A stretch of DNA of 64,000 bases from an uncultured Pelagibacteraceae bacterium (GTDB taxonomy: Bacteria > Pseudomonadota > Alphaproteobacteria > Pelagibacterales > Pelagibacteraceae). Where the stretch lies: positions 62,001-126,000 of the forward strand of contig CACAKN010000001.1 of assembly GCA_902533075.1 (NCBI GenBank), given 5' to 3'. The translations under genes were made by a program, and so were the position numbers. The notes beneath the pieces were generated by a model. That model saw nothing but the letters and a program-made list of their open reading frames with translations. It had not been told where the DNA came from and did not search any database. Shown piece after piece: positions 1 to 7,219 of this stretch (position 1 is its first letter; every line of letters begins with the position of its first letter).

Positions 1-2
1 TG

Positions 3-437
3 GGTAAAGAAATCAAAATTGATTTAAACAAGACACCATTCATTAATATTACATGGAAAATTGAAAAAGATTTATCTGGTATAAAAGAAAATACAAAAAA
101 AGGCCATGATTATGCAGCAAGAGTTTTTGTGATAAAAAAGACAGGTGCAACACTGCTTTCAAATAGAGCGATTAATTATGTATTTTCTAGTAACAACGAT
201 GTTGGAGCAAATTTTCCAAGTCCTTACACGAAAAAATCAATAGACAATGTTTTGGCTAGTACGAAAGAAAATTTAAATGAATGGATAACTGTCAAAGCAA
301 ATGTTAAAGAAGATTTTAAGAGATTTCATGACTTAGAGGTTAATGAACTTGATGGATTAGCTATTATGTCAGATACAGACAATTCAAAGATGAAATCTAT
401 CGCTTATTTTCAAAATATTTACTTTTCTTCTCAATAA
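3..437 (+). CDS. DUF3047 family protein, C-terminal part (5' end outside window)
   Basis: The reading frame is open from base 3, so the gene begins upstream of the window; the Met codon at 129 is internal. The stretch TWKIEKDLSGIKENTKKGHD followed by YAARVFVI matches the tryptophan-containing segment and the DDYAARVYVVF-type strand of DUF3047 proteins. The end contains the D-G-L-A-I-M-S-D-T-D core and the final Y-F-x-x-I-Y-F strand typical of the family C-terminus. The function of DUF3047 is unknown; members are usually exported beta-rich proteins, and the signal peptide would lie in the missing part. Confidence 0.7.
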   Translation, partial: GKEIKIDLNKTPFINITWKIEKDLSGIKENTKKGHDYAARVFVIKKTGATLLSNRAINYVFSSNNDVGANFPSPYTKKSIDNVLASTKENLNEWITVKANVKEDFKRFHDLEVNELDGLAIMSDTDNSKMKSIAYFQNIYFSSQ

Positions 438-578
438 TTAAAATTTTAAATACTTTTTTAAAGCTATATTAAACATAGCGAGAATGATCGCTACAATTAC
501 ATCTTCCAAAGGACTAGCTTGCGGATAACCAAAGTTCCATGCAACTACCAATACTAGCCAAATAACAAAAATATTCAT
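438..578 (-). CDS. 46-aa membrane peptide
   Basis: A short ATG-to-TAA frame of 46 residues lies in the gap between the DUF3047 gene and ybgC, on the opposite strand. It encodes one hydrophobic N-terminal segment (MNIFVIWLVLVVAWNFGY) and a second hydrophobic stretch (VIVAIILAMFNIAL) ending in KKYLKF, so it would be a two-helix inner-membrane peptide. The stop abuts the stop of the DUF3047 gene (convergent). I do not recognise a family. Its call rests on composition and on filling the gap neatly. Confidence 0.5.
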   Translation of the reverse strand: MNIFVIWLVLVVAWNFGYPQASPLEDVIVAIILAMFNIALKKYLKF

Positions 579-635
579 AATAATACTTCTACCTTAGTTT
601 ATATAAAAGATTAAATTTTTTGATATAATAAAAAT

Positions 636-1058
636 ATGCACGAAAATTTCTTTCATAAATTAAAAGTTTATTACGAAGACACAGACTCTGGCGGTGTGGT
701 ATATTATGCTAATTATTTAAAGTTTTTAGAGCGCGCAAGAACTGAGGCCCTTAATACAATAGGATATAGCAATAAAAAAGTTAAAGATGAATTTAAGTCT
801 TTAATTATTGTGAAAACTTGTAACATTGAGTACAAAAAACCTTCGTATTTAGAGGACGAGCTAAGCGTGAGATCTTTTGTTAAATCTATCTCAAAAACAT
901 CTTTTTTTATGAACCAAATAATTACCAGAGGTGATGATATAATTGTAGAGGCTCAAGTTCATCTCGTTTTTGTAGATAACAAAAGTAAACCTATAAAAAT
1001 ACCTGAACAAATATATACTAAATTTAAACCTTATTTTTGTGATACTATTAAAATTTAG
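636..1058 (+). CDS. ybgC: YbgC-type acyl-CoA thioesterase (hotdog fold)
   Basis: The 140-residue product has the 4-hydroxybenzoyl-CoA thioesterase/YbgC signature near its start: YYEDTDSGGVVYYANYLKF then LERARTEAL, where the Asp of the DTD/GGVVYYANY motif is the expected catalytic residue. Length fits the family (about 130-140 aa). YbgC proteins hydrolyse acyl-CoA thioesters and are often encoded with tol-pal, but here no tol gene is adjacent. The 3' end overlaps the convergent uracil-DNA glycosylase gene by 11 bases. Function is inferred from the family. Confidence 0.88.
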   Translation: MHENFFHKLKVYYEDTDSGGVVYYANYLKFLERARTEALNTIGYSNKKVKDEFKSLIIVKTCNIEYKKPSYLEDELSVRSFVKSISKTSFFMNQIITRGDDIIVEAQVHLVFVDNKSKPIKIPEQIYTKFKPYFCDTIKI

Positions 1059-1728
1059 CCAAACTTTTAGCTCTTCTAAATAAGTCAACCATCATCTTTT
1101 GAGAAATAAGTTTAGTATTAACATTTCTAGGACTAGGATGATAACTCGATAAAATTATAAGACCATTAGGCAATAATTGAGATTTGCCATGTTTGAAAAT
1201 AAATTTTTGTTTGGTATCAAATTTTTGTTTATATAATTTTACACAATTATCAAAAGCAACTTTACCCAAAGTAACAATTACCTTTAGTCTTTTTAAAGAT
1301 AATATTTCTTTATCAAAAAAATTAGAACAATTAGAAATTTCATTACTTAACGGTTTATCTTCTGGAGGCACACATTTTAGTATATTAGTTATGTAAGTAG
1401 ATTTTAGCTTCAAATTATCATGTAAATTTTTTGAATATGGATAATTTGAAATACCCACTTCATGTAAACATTTAAACAAAAAATCTCCTGATTTATCTCC
1501 TGTAAAAGCTCTCCCAGTTCTTGTGCCACCGTGGGCTGCTGGAGCAAGTCCAATAATTGCCAATTTTGAATTTAAGTCTCCAAAACCAGGGACAGGTTTA
1601 CCCCAATAGATCTCATCTATATTTTGTTTTCTTTTTTGAGTGCTTACTTTGTTAATAAATTTAACTAGCCTTGGACATTTTTTACAATTAACTATTGTTT
1701 TGTTTAAATTATCTAATCTAATATCCAT
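1048..1728 (-). CDS. Uracil-DNA glycosylase, family 5 (UDGb-like)
   Basis: The 226-residue product has motif 1 IIGLAPAAHGGTRTGRAFTG (family 5 has GLAPAAHG in place of the GQDPYH of family 1) and motif 2 YHPSPRNVNT near the C-terminus. An N-terminal CKKCPRL pair and later cysteines fit the [4Fe-4S] cluster of family 4/5 enzymes. It would remove uracil from deaminated DNA in base-excision repair. The start lies only two bases from the divergent histidine phosphatase start, so both promoters must overlap the coding ends. Family 4 is the main alternative, but the APAAHG signature argues for family 5. Confidence 0.85.
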   Translation of the reverse strand: MDIRLDNLNKTIVNCKKCPRLVKFINKVSTQKRKQNIDEIYWGKPVPGFGDLNSKLAIIGLAPAAHGGTRTGRAFTGDKSGDFLFKCLHEVGISNYPYSKNLHDNLKLKSTYITNILKCVPPEDKPLSNEISNCSNFFDKEILSLKRLKVIVTLGKVAFDNCVKLYKQKFDTKQKFIFKHGKSQLLPNGLIILSSYHPSPRNVNTKLISQKMMVDLFRRAKSLAKF

Positions 1729-1730
1729 AA

Positions 1731-2288
1731 ATGAAATTTATAAAATTCTTTATAGTAATATTTATATCTTTAGCTTCATCAGTTAAAGCAGATTTAAATA
1801 AAAATTTAACGAATCAACTTCAAGATGGTAATAAATTAATATTTATAAGACATGCCTACGCACCAGGGAATGGAGATCCAAATAATTTCAATTTAAACGA
1901 TTGTTCTACTCAGAGAAATTTGAGTAAAGAGGGAAGAAAACAGGCTCAAAAAATTGGTGAATTTTTTAAAAAGAATAAATTTAAAATTGAAAAAGTCTTT
2001 TCAAGCGAATGGTGCAGGTGTAAAGAAACTGCTGAGATTGCCTTTAAAGATTATTCAACAAAAAATTTTTTAAATTCTTTTTACAGCTCAAAATATGCAA
2101 AAAATAAAACTAAACAAATTGAACAATTAAATGATTATGTTTCACAAATTAAAAGTAGTACAAATATAGTATTTGTAACCCATTACGTATTAATATCAGA
2201 GGTTTTGAATTATGCTCCATCATCAGGTGAAATAGTTGTATCTGATAAAAATTTTAATATGATAGGAAGTGTTGAAGTAAATTATTAA
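1731..2288 (+). CDS. Exported histidine phosphatase family protein
   Basis: The 185-residue product begins with a signal peptide (hydrophobic FFIVIFISLASSVKA, cleavage likely after VKA). The phosphoglycerate-mutase-like signature LIFIRHAYAPGNGD carries the RH catalytic motif; FSSEWCRCKETAEIAF supplies the second Arg/Glu region and IVFVTHYVLISEVL the second catalytic His. It would therefore be a periplasmic phosphohydrolase; the substrate cannot be read from sequence. It is divergent from the glycosylase gene and followed after 6 bases by a very small basic ORF. Confidence 0.8.
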   Translation: MKFIKFFIVIFISLASSVKADLNKNLTNQLQDGNKLIFIRHAYAPGNGDPNNFNLNDCSTQRNLSKEGRKQAQKIGEFFKKNKFKIEKVFSSEWCRCKETAEIAFKDYSTKNFLNSFYSSKYAKNKTKQIEQLNDYVSQIKSSTNIVFVTHYVLISEVLNYAPSSGEIVVSDKNFNMIGSVEVNY

Positions 2289-2294
2289 ATTACT

Positions 2295-2420
2295 ATGTCC
2301 TCAAAAAGAGCAATGAAACAAGCACAAAAACAAGCTTACGCTAAACATAGAAGTAATATTACCAACAGTCAGTTTGGAACAAAACGAAGAAATTTCAAAA
2401 AAAAAAAGAAAAAAAATTAA
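2295..2420 (+). CDS. 41-aa lysine-rich basic peptide
   Basis: An ATG-to-TAA frame follows the phosphatase stop by six bases. The product starts MSSKRAMKQAQKQAYAKHRS and ends in a run of six lysines before Asn, so it is strongly basic and soluble. It could bind nucleic acid or ribosomes, but no family is recognised. Its last codons overlap the convergent gene at 2417. Being in an operon-like position with no in-frame interruption supports it as real; the simple A-rich tail is a reason for doubt. Confidence 0.45.
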   Translation: MSSKRAMKQAQKQAYAKHRSNITNSQFGTKRRNFKKKKKKN

Positions 2421-2839
2421 CTTTCTTTTTTAAATTTTTCTATTTTTTTACACGTTGAAATTTTTGAAATACCTTCCTCATCATTAAGCACTGTCTTCAA
2501 AAATATTTCTTGTTTTCCTTTCTCAAAAAAAATTTGAGTATAAAATTGAGGATAGCCATGCTTGTGAGTAAAAATTTTTCCATCTGCTTCATAAATATTT
2601 CTTACGTATGAATTAGATTTTTTAACACTTAAATCTGTTATTCTATATTTTTGATACGTTTTTTCCTTATAAACGTAGTTTCTAGTCATCATTAATTCAT
2701 TAAGATTTAGAATGTACTCATTCTTTAAAAATTCATCCTGTTTGTCATCACAGTCACTCATAATGATTATTTCTGAATTTGAATTCTGAAAAGGCAAAAT
2801 TATAAAAAAAAGAAAAACTAGGTATCTAATTTTTCTCAT
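2417..2839 (-). CDS. Exported hypothetical protein
   Basis: The product has a signal peptide (MRKIRYLVFLFFIILPFQNS, then NSEI) and a mature part of about 115 residues with two cysteines, near MSDCDD and ISTCKK, that could form a disulfide. I prefer the Met codon at 2839 over the upstream one at 2851 because it puts positive charges directly before the hydrophobic segment and reduces overlap with the upstream gene. No family recognised. It forms a short minus-strand cluster with the next two genes, all overlapping by a few bases. Confidence 0.6.
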   Translation of the reverse strand: MRKIRYLVFLFFIILPFQNSNSEIIIMSDCDDKQDEFLKNEYILNLNELMMTRNYVYKEKTYQKYRITDLSVKKSNSYVRNIYEADGKIFTHKHGYPQFYTQIFFEKGKQEIFLKTVLNDEEGISKISTCKKIEKFKKES

Positions 2840-2999
2840 TTTTTTCAGCAAAAAATATTCCTATCAAAAGAAGAGCTGTCCAACCCAACCCTAAAAGACC
2901 CTTTAAAATACTTGTATCTGCACTCCAGATTTTAAGAACTATAGCTCCAAAAATAAGCCCTATAATGTAGATAATTATTACTATTGAAGTTTTACTCAT
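2826..2999 (-). CDS. 57-aa two-helix membrane protein
   Basis: The ATG at 2997-2999 lies inside the end of the DUF1289 gene, so the two are translationally coupled. The 57-residue product has a hydrophobic N-terminal helix (SIVIIIYIIGLIFGAIVL) and a second one (LLGLGWTALLLIGIFFA), ending in AEKNEKN. It would be a small inner-membrane protein. Its 3' end overlaps the exported protein gene downstream. No family is recognised, but coupling on both sides and clean hydrophobic periodicity support it. Confidence 0.6.
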   Translation of the reverse strand: MSKTSIVIIIYIIGLIFGAIVLKIWSADTSILKGLLGLGWTALLLIGIFFAEKNEKN

Positions 3000-3243
3000 T
3001 TTTTAAATTTTTTTTAAATAAAGAAATACCATTTTCAATTTTATATGTATAGGACTCTTCAAAACTTTCTAATTGCCAACCTGTTAATCTCTTTTTAATA
3101 ATTTTAAGGTTTTCTTCTTTCCATTCATCAGTTGTATCTTCAATTTTCCAAATTCTTTTTTCTTCATTGCTTCTGCCACAACCGTAGCAATACCCTGTGC
3201 TAGGATCAGTTTTACAGATACTTATACATGGTGAAATAATCAT
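2992..3243 (-). CDS. DUF1289 family protein
   Basis: The 83-residue product starts MIISPCISICKTDPSTGYCYGCGRSNEE, the four-cysteine DUF1289 signature (SPC-x3-C-x-ID/TDP..G.C.GCGR). It is probably a small zinc- or iron-binding protein; its role is unknown. In many proteobacteria the domain occurs in proteins of 60-80 residues, as here. It heads a minus-strand cluster and is divergent from the tRNA-Leu promoter at 3289-3317. Confidence 0.85.
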   Translation of the reverse strand: MIISPCISICKTDPSTGYCYGCGRSNEEKRIWKIEDTTDEWKEENLKIIKKRLTGWQLESFEESYTYKIENGISLFKKNLKNE

Positions 3244-3288
3244 TTTATTATTATAAAGGAAAATTAATATAATTTACAACAATTGTCG

Positions 3289-3317
3289 TTGGACAAATAG
3301 TTTCAATAATATATAAA
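3289..3317 (+). promoter_or_regulatory. sigma70-type promoter of the host tRNA-Leu gene
   Basis: A TTGGAC hexamer at 3289-3294 and a TATAAA hexamer at 3312-3317 are separated by 17 bases. A start near 3324 would lie just upstream of the first tRNA base at 3332. In the uninfected chromosome this promoter would drive tRNA-Leu and probably tig behind it. In the lysogen it points into the prophage and the phage RNA polymerase gene. The assignment is from sequence alone. Confidence 0.7.
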
Positions 3318-3331
3318 ACCTTTTAATTTGT

Positions 3332-3370
3332 GGGGCGATGGCGGAATTGGTAGACGCGTTGGTCTTAGGA
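3332..3370 (+). pseudogene. 5' half of host tRNA-Leu(UAG), interrupted by the prophage
   Basis: Bases 3332-3338 (GGGGCGA) form the 5' acceptor strand, followed by a D-arm with GAATTGGTAGA in its loop. The anticodon stem strand TTGGT and loop CTTAGGA follow. After 3370 the tRNA sequence stops. The missing 3' half is at 40794-40839: its ACCAA pairs perfectly with TTGGT and its TCGCCCT pairs with GGGGCGA (one G-T wobble). The gene is thus cut in its anticodon loop by integration and cannot give a tRNA in this state. Confidence 0.9.
3357..3370 (+). other. attL core of the prophage
   Basis: CGTTGGTCTTAGGA here corresponds to CGTTAGTCTTAGGA at 40780-40793, a 14-base core with one mismatch; GTCTTAGGA (3362-3370) is the exact shared part. 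Left of the core is host tRNA, right of it is phage DNA. The mismatch shows which side of the crossover each copy came from: the host copy pairs properly in the anticodon stem (TTGGT/ACCAA). Confidence 0.85.
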
Positions 3371-3391
3371 GATACCGACACTTCTTCTTCA

Positions 3392-3510
3392 TTGCACAAG
3401 TGACGAATTACTATTGTGTTGCTTGTGTTTTTTTAAAAAATCAATCTTTGCACTTGTGCGATAGTCTTGTATCAAATTGTATCAAAACTACTGTATCCTG
3501 CACTTCTGCA
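3392..3510. promoter_or_regulatory. Cluster of operator-like palindromes at prophage left end
   Basis: Three copies of a CACTTGTG-type palindrome lie between attL and the RNA polymerase gene: TTGCACAAGTG (3392-3402, inverted), TTTGCACTTGTGC (3447-3459) and TGCACTTCTGCA (3499-3510). Spacing is 55 and 52 bases. The best copy in the window, TTTGCACTTGTGCAAA, is at 6170-6185 and a fourth is at 38369-38380. Size and symmetry fit a dimeric winged-helix repressor, but binding is only inferred. Confidence 0.5.
3467..3498. repeat. Tandem TTGTATCAAA repeats, probable integrase arm sites (left)
   Basis: TTGTATCAAA occurs twice in exact tandem (3467-3476 and 3477-3486), followed by CTGTATCC at 3491-3498. 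The reverse complement TTGATACAA and the variant TGGATACAA occur three times beside attR (40695-40735). Short repeats about 100 bases from the core on both sides are what tyrosine integrases of the lambda type use as arm-type sites. Confidence 0.6.
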
Positions 3511-3537
3511 ATAAATAAATGGAGAAATGTTCACTAA

Positions 3538-4506
3538 ATGTCCGATATATTAAATCAACAACAACAAGACCTACAATTACAATTACAAGAACTTGTCAAA
3601 GTAGGCGTGGGTGGCAAGTTTAAAGATAATTCAGATTATACAAAACGTATTCAAGAAGAATTAGAATTTGAAGACGCTATGCTACAAGGTGGTATAGACC
3701 GTTTCAGAAAGACCGTAAAAGACGCTATTACTAAAGGTCAAGAAAGTACAACACTTCACGGTCTAGTTTTACAACAAAAATATATAACTAAACTGTCCTT
3801 ATTAATTAATGGTGATATTAAGACTATGGAAGATGGTGGCGCAGGTAATCGAATGACTGCACTAAAACTATTGTGTCAATGTTTACCAAAATCAGCTTTT
3901 GATAAAGGTGTATTTCTTTCTAAAGAACATACAGTTTGGGATACTTGTTCGTTGATAGTTTTGAAGAATACAATTGATGGTATCAGCAACGAAACTACAA
4001 TGAATAAACTAGCTATAAAGATTGGAACTGGCTTGATGATGGAAGCTAGAATAACGATGTTTAAGGATAGAGATAAAGAAAATTATAATAGGATATATAA
4101 AAGACTTGCAGGAAAGAACATACCTCAGAAGGTAAATAGGTATCAATATAAGCATAAAGTTTGGACTTATATGATTAATAAAAACCAACTGGAGTTTGAC
4201 GATTGGGGCAAGGAAGGGAGACTTCATCTTGGAGTTAAGATGATTGGTTTTCTAGAAAAACTGGGTTTAGTAAAACACCAGAATAGAAAGCTAAATAAAT
4301 TCAAGACAGTCACTTATGTTGAAGCTACTAGAAAAATCATAGACGAGATTAGGAATTTCAATATTAAGAATGAAGCACTTCAACCTAAATACCTTCCAAT
4401 GTTAATGCCACCTAGAAAATGGGAATATAATCCTTTTGTCGGTGGATATTATGGAAGAAAACACAATCACGAAAACAAACCAGATGAGGTTAAAAATGCA
4501 CTATAA
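3538..4506 (+). CDS. T7-like RNA polymerase, N-terminal part (gene split by frame change)
   Basis: The 322-residue product covers the N-terminal domain and part of the thumb side of a single-subunit phage RNA polymerase. Its last homologous segment, LPMLMPPRKW and PFVGGYYG, matches the VVPPKPW...GGGYW region of T7 RNA polymerase; after that the frame gives unrelated residues and stops at 4506. The catalytic part continues in the next frame (see 4436-6166). If one base were skipped in the overlap the whole protein would be 875 residues, against 883 in T7. It is the first prophage gene, downstream of the host tRNA promoter and the palindrome cluster. Confidence 0.85.
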   Translation: MSDILNQQQQDLQLQLQELVKVGVGGKFKDNSDYTKRIQEELEFEDAMLQGGIDRFRKTVKDAITKGQESTTLHGLVLQQKYITKLSLLINGDIKTMEDGGAGNRMTALKLLCQCLPKSAFDKGVFLSKEHTVWDTCSLIVLKNTIDGISNETTMNKLAIKIGTGLMMEARITMFKDRDKENYNRIYKRLAGKNIPQKVNRYQYKHKVWTYMINKNQLEFDDWGKEGRLHLGVKMIGFLEKLGLVKHQNRKLNKFKTVTYVEATRKIIDEIRNFNIKNEALQPKYLPMLMPPRKWEYNPFVGGYYGRKHNHENKPDEVKNAL

Positions 4507-6166
4507 TTTAGTAAAAGCGTCAAACAGAAGATACTTAGAAGAACTTAAAAATAGAGGTCACGAAATGAAAGACCTTTACGATAGCATAAATATTATGCAG
4601 GAAACTGAATGGGTTATAAATAAACCTGTTTTAGATGTCATAGAAACATTAATTAAAAAAGATGTGACTTTGGGAAAGCTACCAGTAAATCCTCAAAGTA
4701 TGGAACTTCCAGTCAAACCAATAGATATAGCCACTAATAAGGAGAGTTTAGTTAGATGGAAAAGAGAAGCGTCTAATATTTACAAAGAACAAGCTAAATC
4801 AAAATCTAAATATATACAGGTAAGGCAAATTCTTGAAGAAGCTAATTTATTAAAAGATAGGTCTTTCTTCTTTCCTCACCAAATAGACTTTAGGTCAAGA
4901 GGTTATCCAAAACCTGCAATGTTATCTCCACAAGGTGCTGACTATTCTAGAGCATTACTTAAATTTAAGTATGGAAAACAAATGAAAGAGAATAGTAGTT
5001 TTGATAGTTTTGCAATTGCAGGTGCAGGATTATTTGGAGAAGTAGATAAAGAAGACATTCAAACAAGATTAGATTGGGTTAAAGATAATATGCAACAGTT
5101 TATAAATTGTGCAAAGAACCCATTAGAAGATACTTATTGGTCACAAGCTGATAAATCATTTTGTTTTCTTGCTTGGTGTTTTGAACTCAAAGACTTTGCA
5201 GAAACAGACTTTGACGCTAGTTTTATTACTACACTACCAATACAATCAGACTGTAGTAATTCTGGTTTACAACATTATTCAGCTATGATGAGAGACGAAA
5301 TAGGTGGTAAAGCTACTAATCTAATTCCATCAAATAAACCTGAAGATGTTTACAGAACTGTATCTGAAAAAGTGATAGAAAAATTAGAAGTAAATCCTGA
5401 CCCACTAGCTAAGAAGTGGTTAGATTATGGTGTAGACAGAAAGCTATGTAAGAAACCTGTAATGTGTTTACCATATTCTTTAACTCAATATTCCTGTAGG
5501 CAATATCTGCAAGACCACGTTGAAAAAGAATTAAAAGAACGTGGAGTACAACATAACTTCGGTAAAGATTTATTTAAAGCTACTAACTTTCTTCAACCAA
5601 TTGTTTGGTCAAGTATTAATGATGTAATAGTTGGTGCAAAAGAGATTATGGATTTTTTGAAAAAAGTATCTCGATTAGTTGCTTCAGAAAACTTACCAGT
5701 GACTTGGACAACACCTTTAGGATTTCCAGTACAAATGATGTGTTATAAAAAAGAAAGCAAAAGAGTGAAGACTAAGATGGGAGACAGTATAATTAAATTA
5801 TCTATACAATCAGATACTGATGTAATTGATAAAAGAAAAACTGCACAATCTATTTGTCCTAACTTTATACACTCTCTTGACGCTAGTGTTTTACATTTAG
5901 CAGTTGTTAAAGCTAAACAAAAAGGAGTGACTAACTTTAGTTTAATTCACGATAGTTTTGGTTGTGTAGCACCTGATGTAGATATGTTGTCAGAAGCTAT
6001 AAGAGAAGCATTTTGTGAAATATATGAAAATGATGTTCTTGCTAACTGGGCGATGGAAATGAGACAAATGCTTTCTTATAAGAATATGAAGAAATTTCCT
6101 AATATTCCTCAAAGAGGAAACTTGGATTTAGCTTTAGTAAAGCAAAGTGTCTTTTTTTGCGTCTAA
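4436..6166 (+). CDS. T7-like RNA polymerase, catalytic C-terminal part
   Basis: The frame encodes up to 576 residues; homology to T7 RNA polymerase begins at about TITKTNQMRLK (T7 LVRTHSKKAL). Palm motif A is DCSNSGLQHYSAMMRDEIGG (Asp 272, T7 D537). The O-helix region has R335, K339 and Y347 in VDRKLCKKPVMCLPYS, matching T7 R627, K631 and Y639. Motif C is LIHDSFG (Asp 506, T7 D812). The C-terminus ends FFCV, close to the T7 FAFA foot. All catalytic residues are present. It may be made by frameshifting from the upstream ORF, by internal initiation (ATG 4451 after GGTGGA), or not at all if the frame change is a mutation. Confidence 0.88.
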   Translation: MSVDIMEENTITKTNQMRLKMHYNLVKASNRRYLEELKNRGHEMKDLYDSINIMQETEWVINKPVLDVIETLIKKDVTLGKLPVNPQSMELPVKPIDIATNKESLVRWKREASNIYKEQAKSKSKYIQVRQILEEANLLKDRSFFFPHQIDFRSRGYPKPAMLSPQGADYSRALLKFKYGKQMKENSSFDSFAIAGAGLFGEVDKEDIQTRLDWVKDNMQQFINCAKNPLEDTYWSQADKSFCFLAWCFELKDFAETDFDASFITTLPIQSDCSNSGLQHYSAMMRDEIGGKATNLIPSNKPEDVYRTVSEKVIEKLEVNPDPLAKKWLDYGVDRKLCKKPVMCLPYSLTQYSCRQYLQDHVEKELKERGVQHNFGKDLFKATNFLQPIVWSSINDVIVGAKEIMDFLKKVSRLVASENLPVTWTTPLGFPVQMMCYKKESKRVKTKMGDSIIKLSIQSDTDVIDKRKTAQSICPNFIHSLDASVLHLAVVKAKQKGVTNFSLIHDSFGCVAPDVDMLSEAIREAFCEIYENDVLANWAMEMRQMLSYKNMKKFPNIPQRGNLDLALVKQSVFFCV

Positions 6167-6169
6167 ACC

Positions 6170-6200
6170 TTTGCACTTGTGCAAATAAAGTTCCACTTAT
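6170..6200. promoter_or_regulatory. Composite regulatory site before the replication genes
   Basis: TTTGCACTTGTGCAAA (6170-6185), a 16-base inverted repeat with a TT centre, directly joins AATAAAGTTCCACTTAT (6184-6200). The first motif recurs at the prophage left end and at 38369. The second recurs at 12964 and 37712. The site lies just after the RNA polymerase stop and 36 bases before the SSB gene. I infer an operator overlapping or abutting a phage promoter. Confidence 0.5.
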
Positions 6201-6236
6201 GGCTACATAAACGAAGCCAAATTATAGGAGTATAAT

Positions 6237-6824
6237 ATGCAACCAACAACAAACATAAGTGTTGTCGGAGAAGCTATTTATCCTCACCTAAATAAACCTG
6301 ATGTTCGTTTTAACGAAGCAGGTGAATATAAGGTGACCTTGAAGGTCGCTAAATCAGACGCAACTGAAATGTTGAAGTTATATACTTCAGCTTTAGATGA
6401 CAGTCTTAAATTAGCTGAACAAAACCATAAAGGTAAAGGGATTAAAAAAGCACCGAAACCTTATACAGAAGAAGGCGATTACGTTTTCTTCAAATTCAAA
6501 ATGAAAGCAACTGGGGTAAACCAGAAGACTAAAGAAAAGTTTTCACAAAAACCCCAATTGTTTGACGCAAAGAAAAACCCAATCCCATTGAGTACTATTA
6601 TTTGGGGTGGTTCTAAAATGCGTGTCGCTTATAATTTAGTATCTTACTATACGCCAATGTTAGGCGCAGGTATTACTGCTAGATTAAAAGCAGTACAAGT
6701 TATCGAACTTGTTGAGGGAAAAGATAGCAACCTTTTTGAAAAAGAAGATGGCTATGAAGCAACACCCAAACCAGAAGTTATCTCAAATGAAACGTCAGAA
6801 GTTCAAGAGAGTAAAGACTTCTAG
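6237..6824 (+). CDS. Single-stranded DNA-binding protein, T7 gp2.5-like
   Basis: The 195-residue product has the gp2.5-type OB-fold pattern: an N-terminal ISVVGEAIYPHLNKPD segment, a central VFFKFKMKA strand, IIWGGSKMRVAYNLVSYYTP and LKAVQVIELVEG. It ends in an acidic tail finishing KDF; in T7 gp2.5 an acidic tail with terminal Phe contacts DNA polymerase and helicase. It would coat single-stranded DNA in phage replication. A Shine-Dalgarno sequence (ATAGGAG) precedes the ATG. The endonuclease gene starts within its last 40 bases. Confidence 0.85.
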   Translation: MQPTTNISVVGEAIYPHLNKPDVRFNEAGEYKVTLKVAKSDATEMLKLYTSALDDSLKLAEQNHKGKGIKKAPKPYTEEGDYVFFKFKMKATGVNQKTKEKFSQKPQLFDAKKNPIPLSTIIWGGSKMRVAYNLVSYYTPMLGAGITARLKAVQVIELVEGKDSNLFEKEDGYEATPKPEVISNETSEVQESKDF

Positions 6825-7218
6825 TGGTGTTGTCCTAAAATCAGGTTTGGAAGAAGAAGTCTTTAATTATCTAACTAAGCAAAAGATTAATTTTACTTAC
6901 GAAGGAATGAAGATTACTTACTTCCAACCTGAAATTAAGAAAACATATACACCTGATTTCCCAATAAAGAATTTTTTTATTATAGAAACTAAAGGTGCTT
7001 TTAATTCTGCAGATAGAAAAAAGATGAAGACTATTAAATTGCAGAACCCAGAATTAGATATTCGATTTATTTTTTCAAACTCAAAAACTAAAATAGGTAA
7101 GAAGTCCAAAACTACTTATGGCAAGTGGTGTGAATTATTTGGATTTCGCTATCACTGTATTCAATCTACAAAACAAACCTTTCCACAAGATTGGTTAATA
7201 GAAATTAAAGGAAAATAA
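6787..7218 (+). CDS. Endonuclease I / Holliday junction resolvase, T7 gp3-like
   Basis: From the ATG at 6787 the product has 143 residues (T7 gp3 has 149). It shows FRSGLE-like KSGLEEEVFNYL, then YTPDFPI...FIIETKG, the catalytic PD-(D/E)XK core, and NPELDIRFIFSNSKTKIGKK, closely following gp3. The frame is open further upstream, but earlier starts would lie deep in the SSB gene and have no gp3 counterpart. It would cut branched DNA and degrade host DNA. It overlaps SSB by 38 bases and is one base from the amidase gene. Confidence 0.85.
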   Translation: MKRQKFKRVKTSSGVVLKSGLEEEVFNYLTKQKINFTYEGMKITYFQPEIKKTYTPDFPIKNFFIIETKGAFNSADRKKMKTIKLQNPELDIRFIFSNSKTKIGKKSKTTYGKWCELFGFRYHCIQSTKQTFPQDWLIEIKGK

Positions 7219-7219
7219 A

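Noticed and set aside
3328-3537. A 69-codon open frame crossing attL
   Set aside because: It runs through the tRNA half, the att core and the operator-like sites, has no ribosome site and its product looks random.
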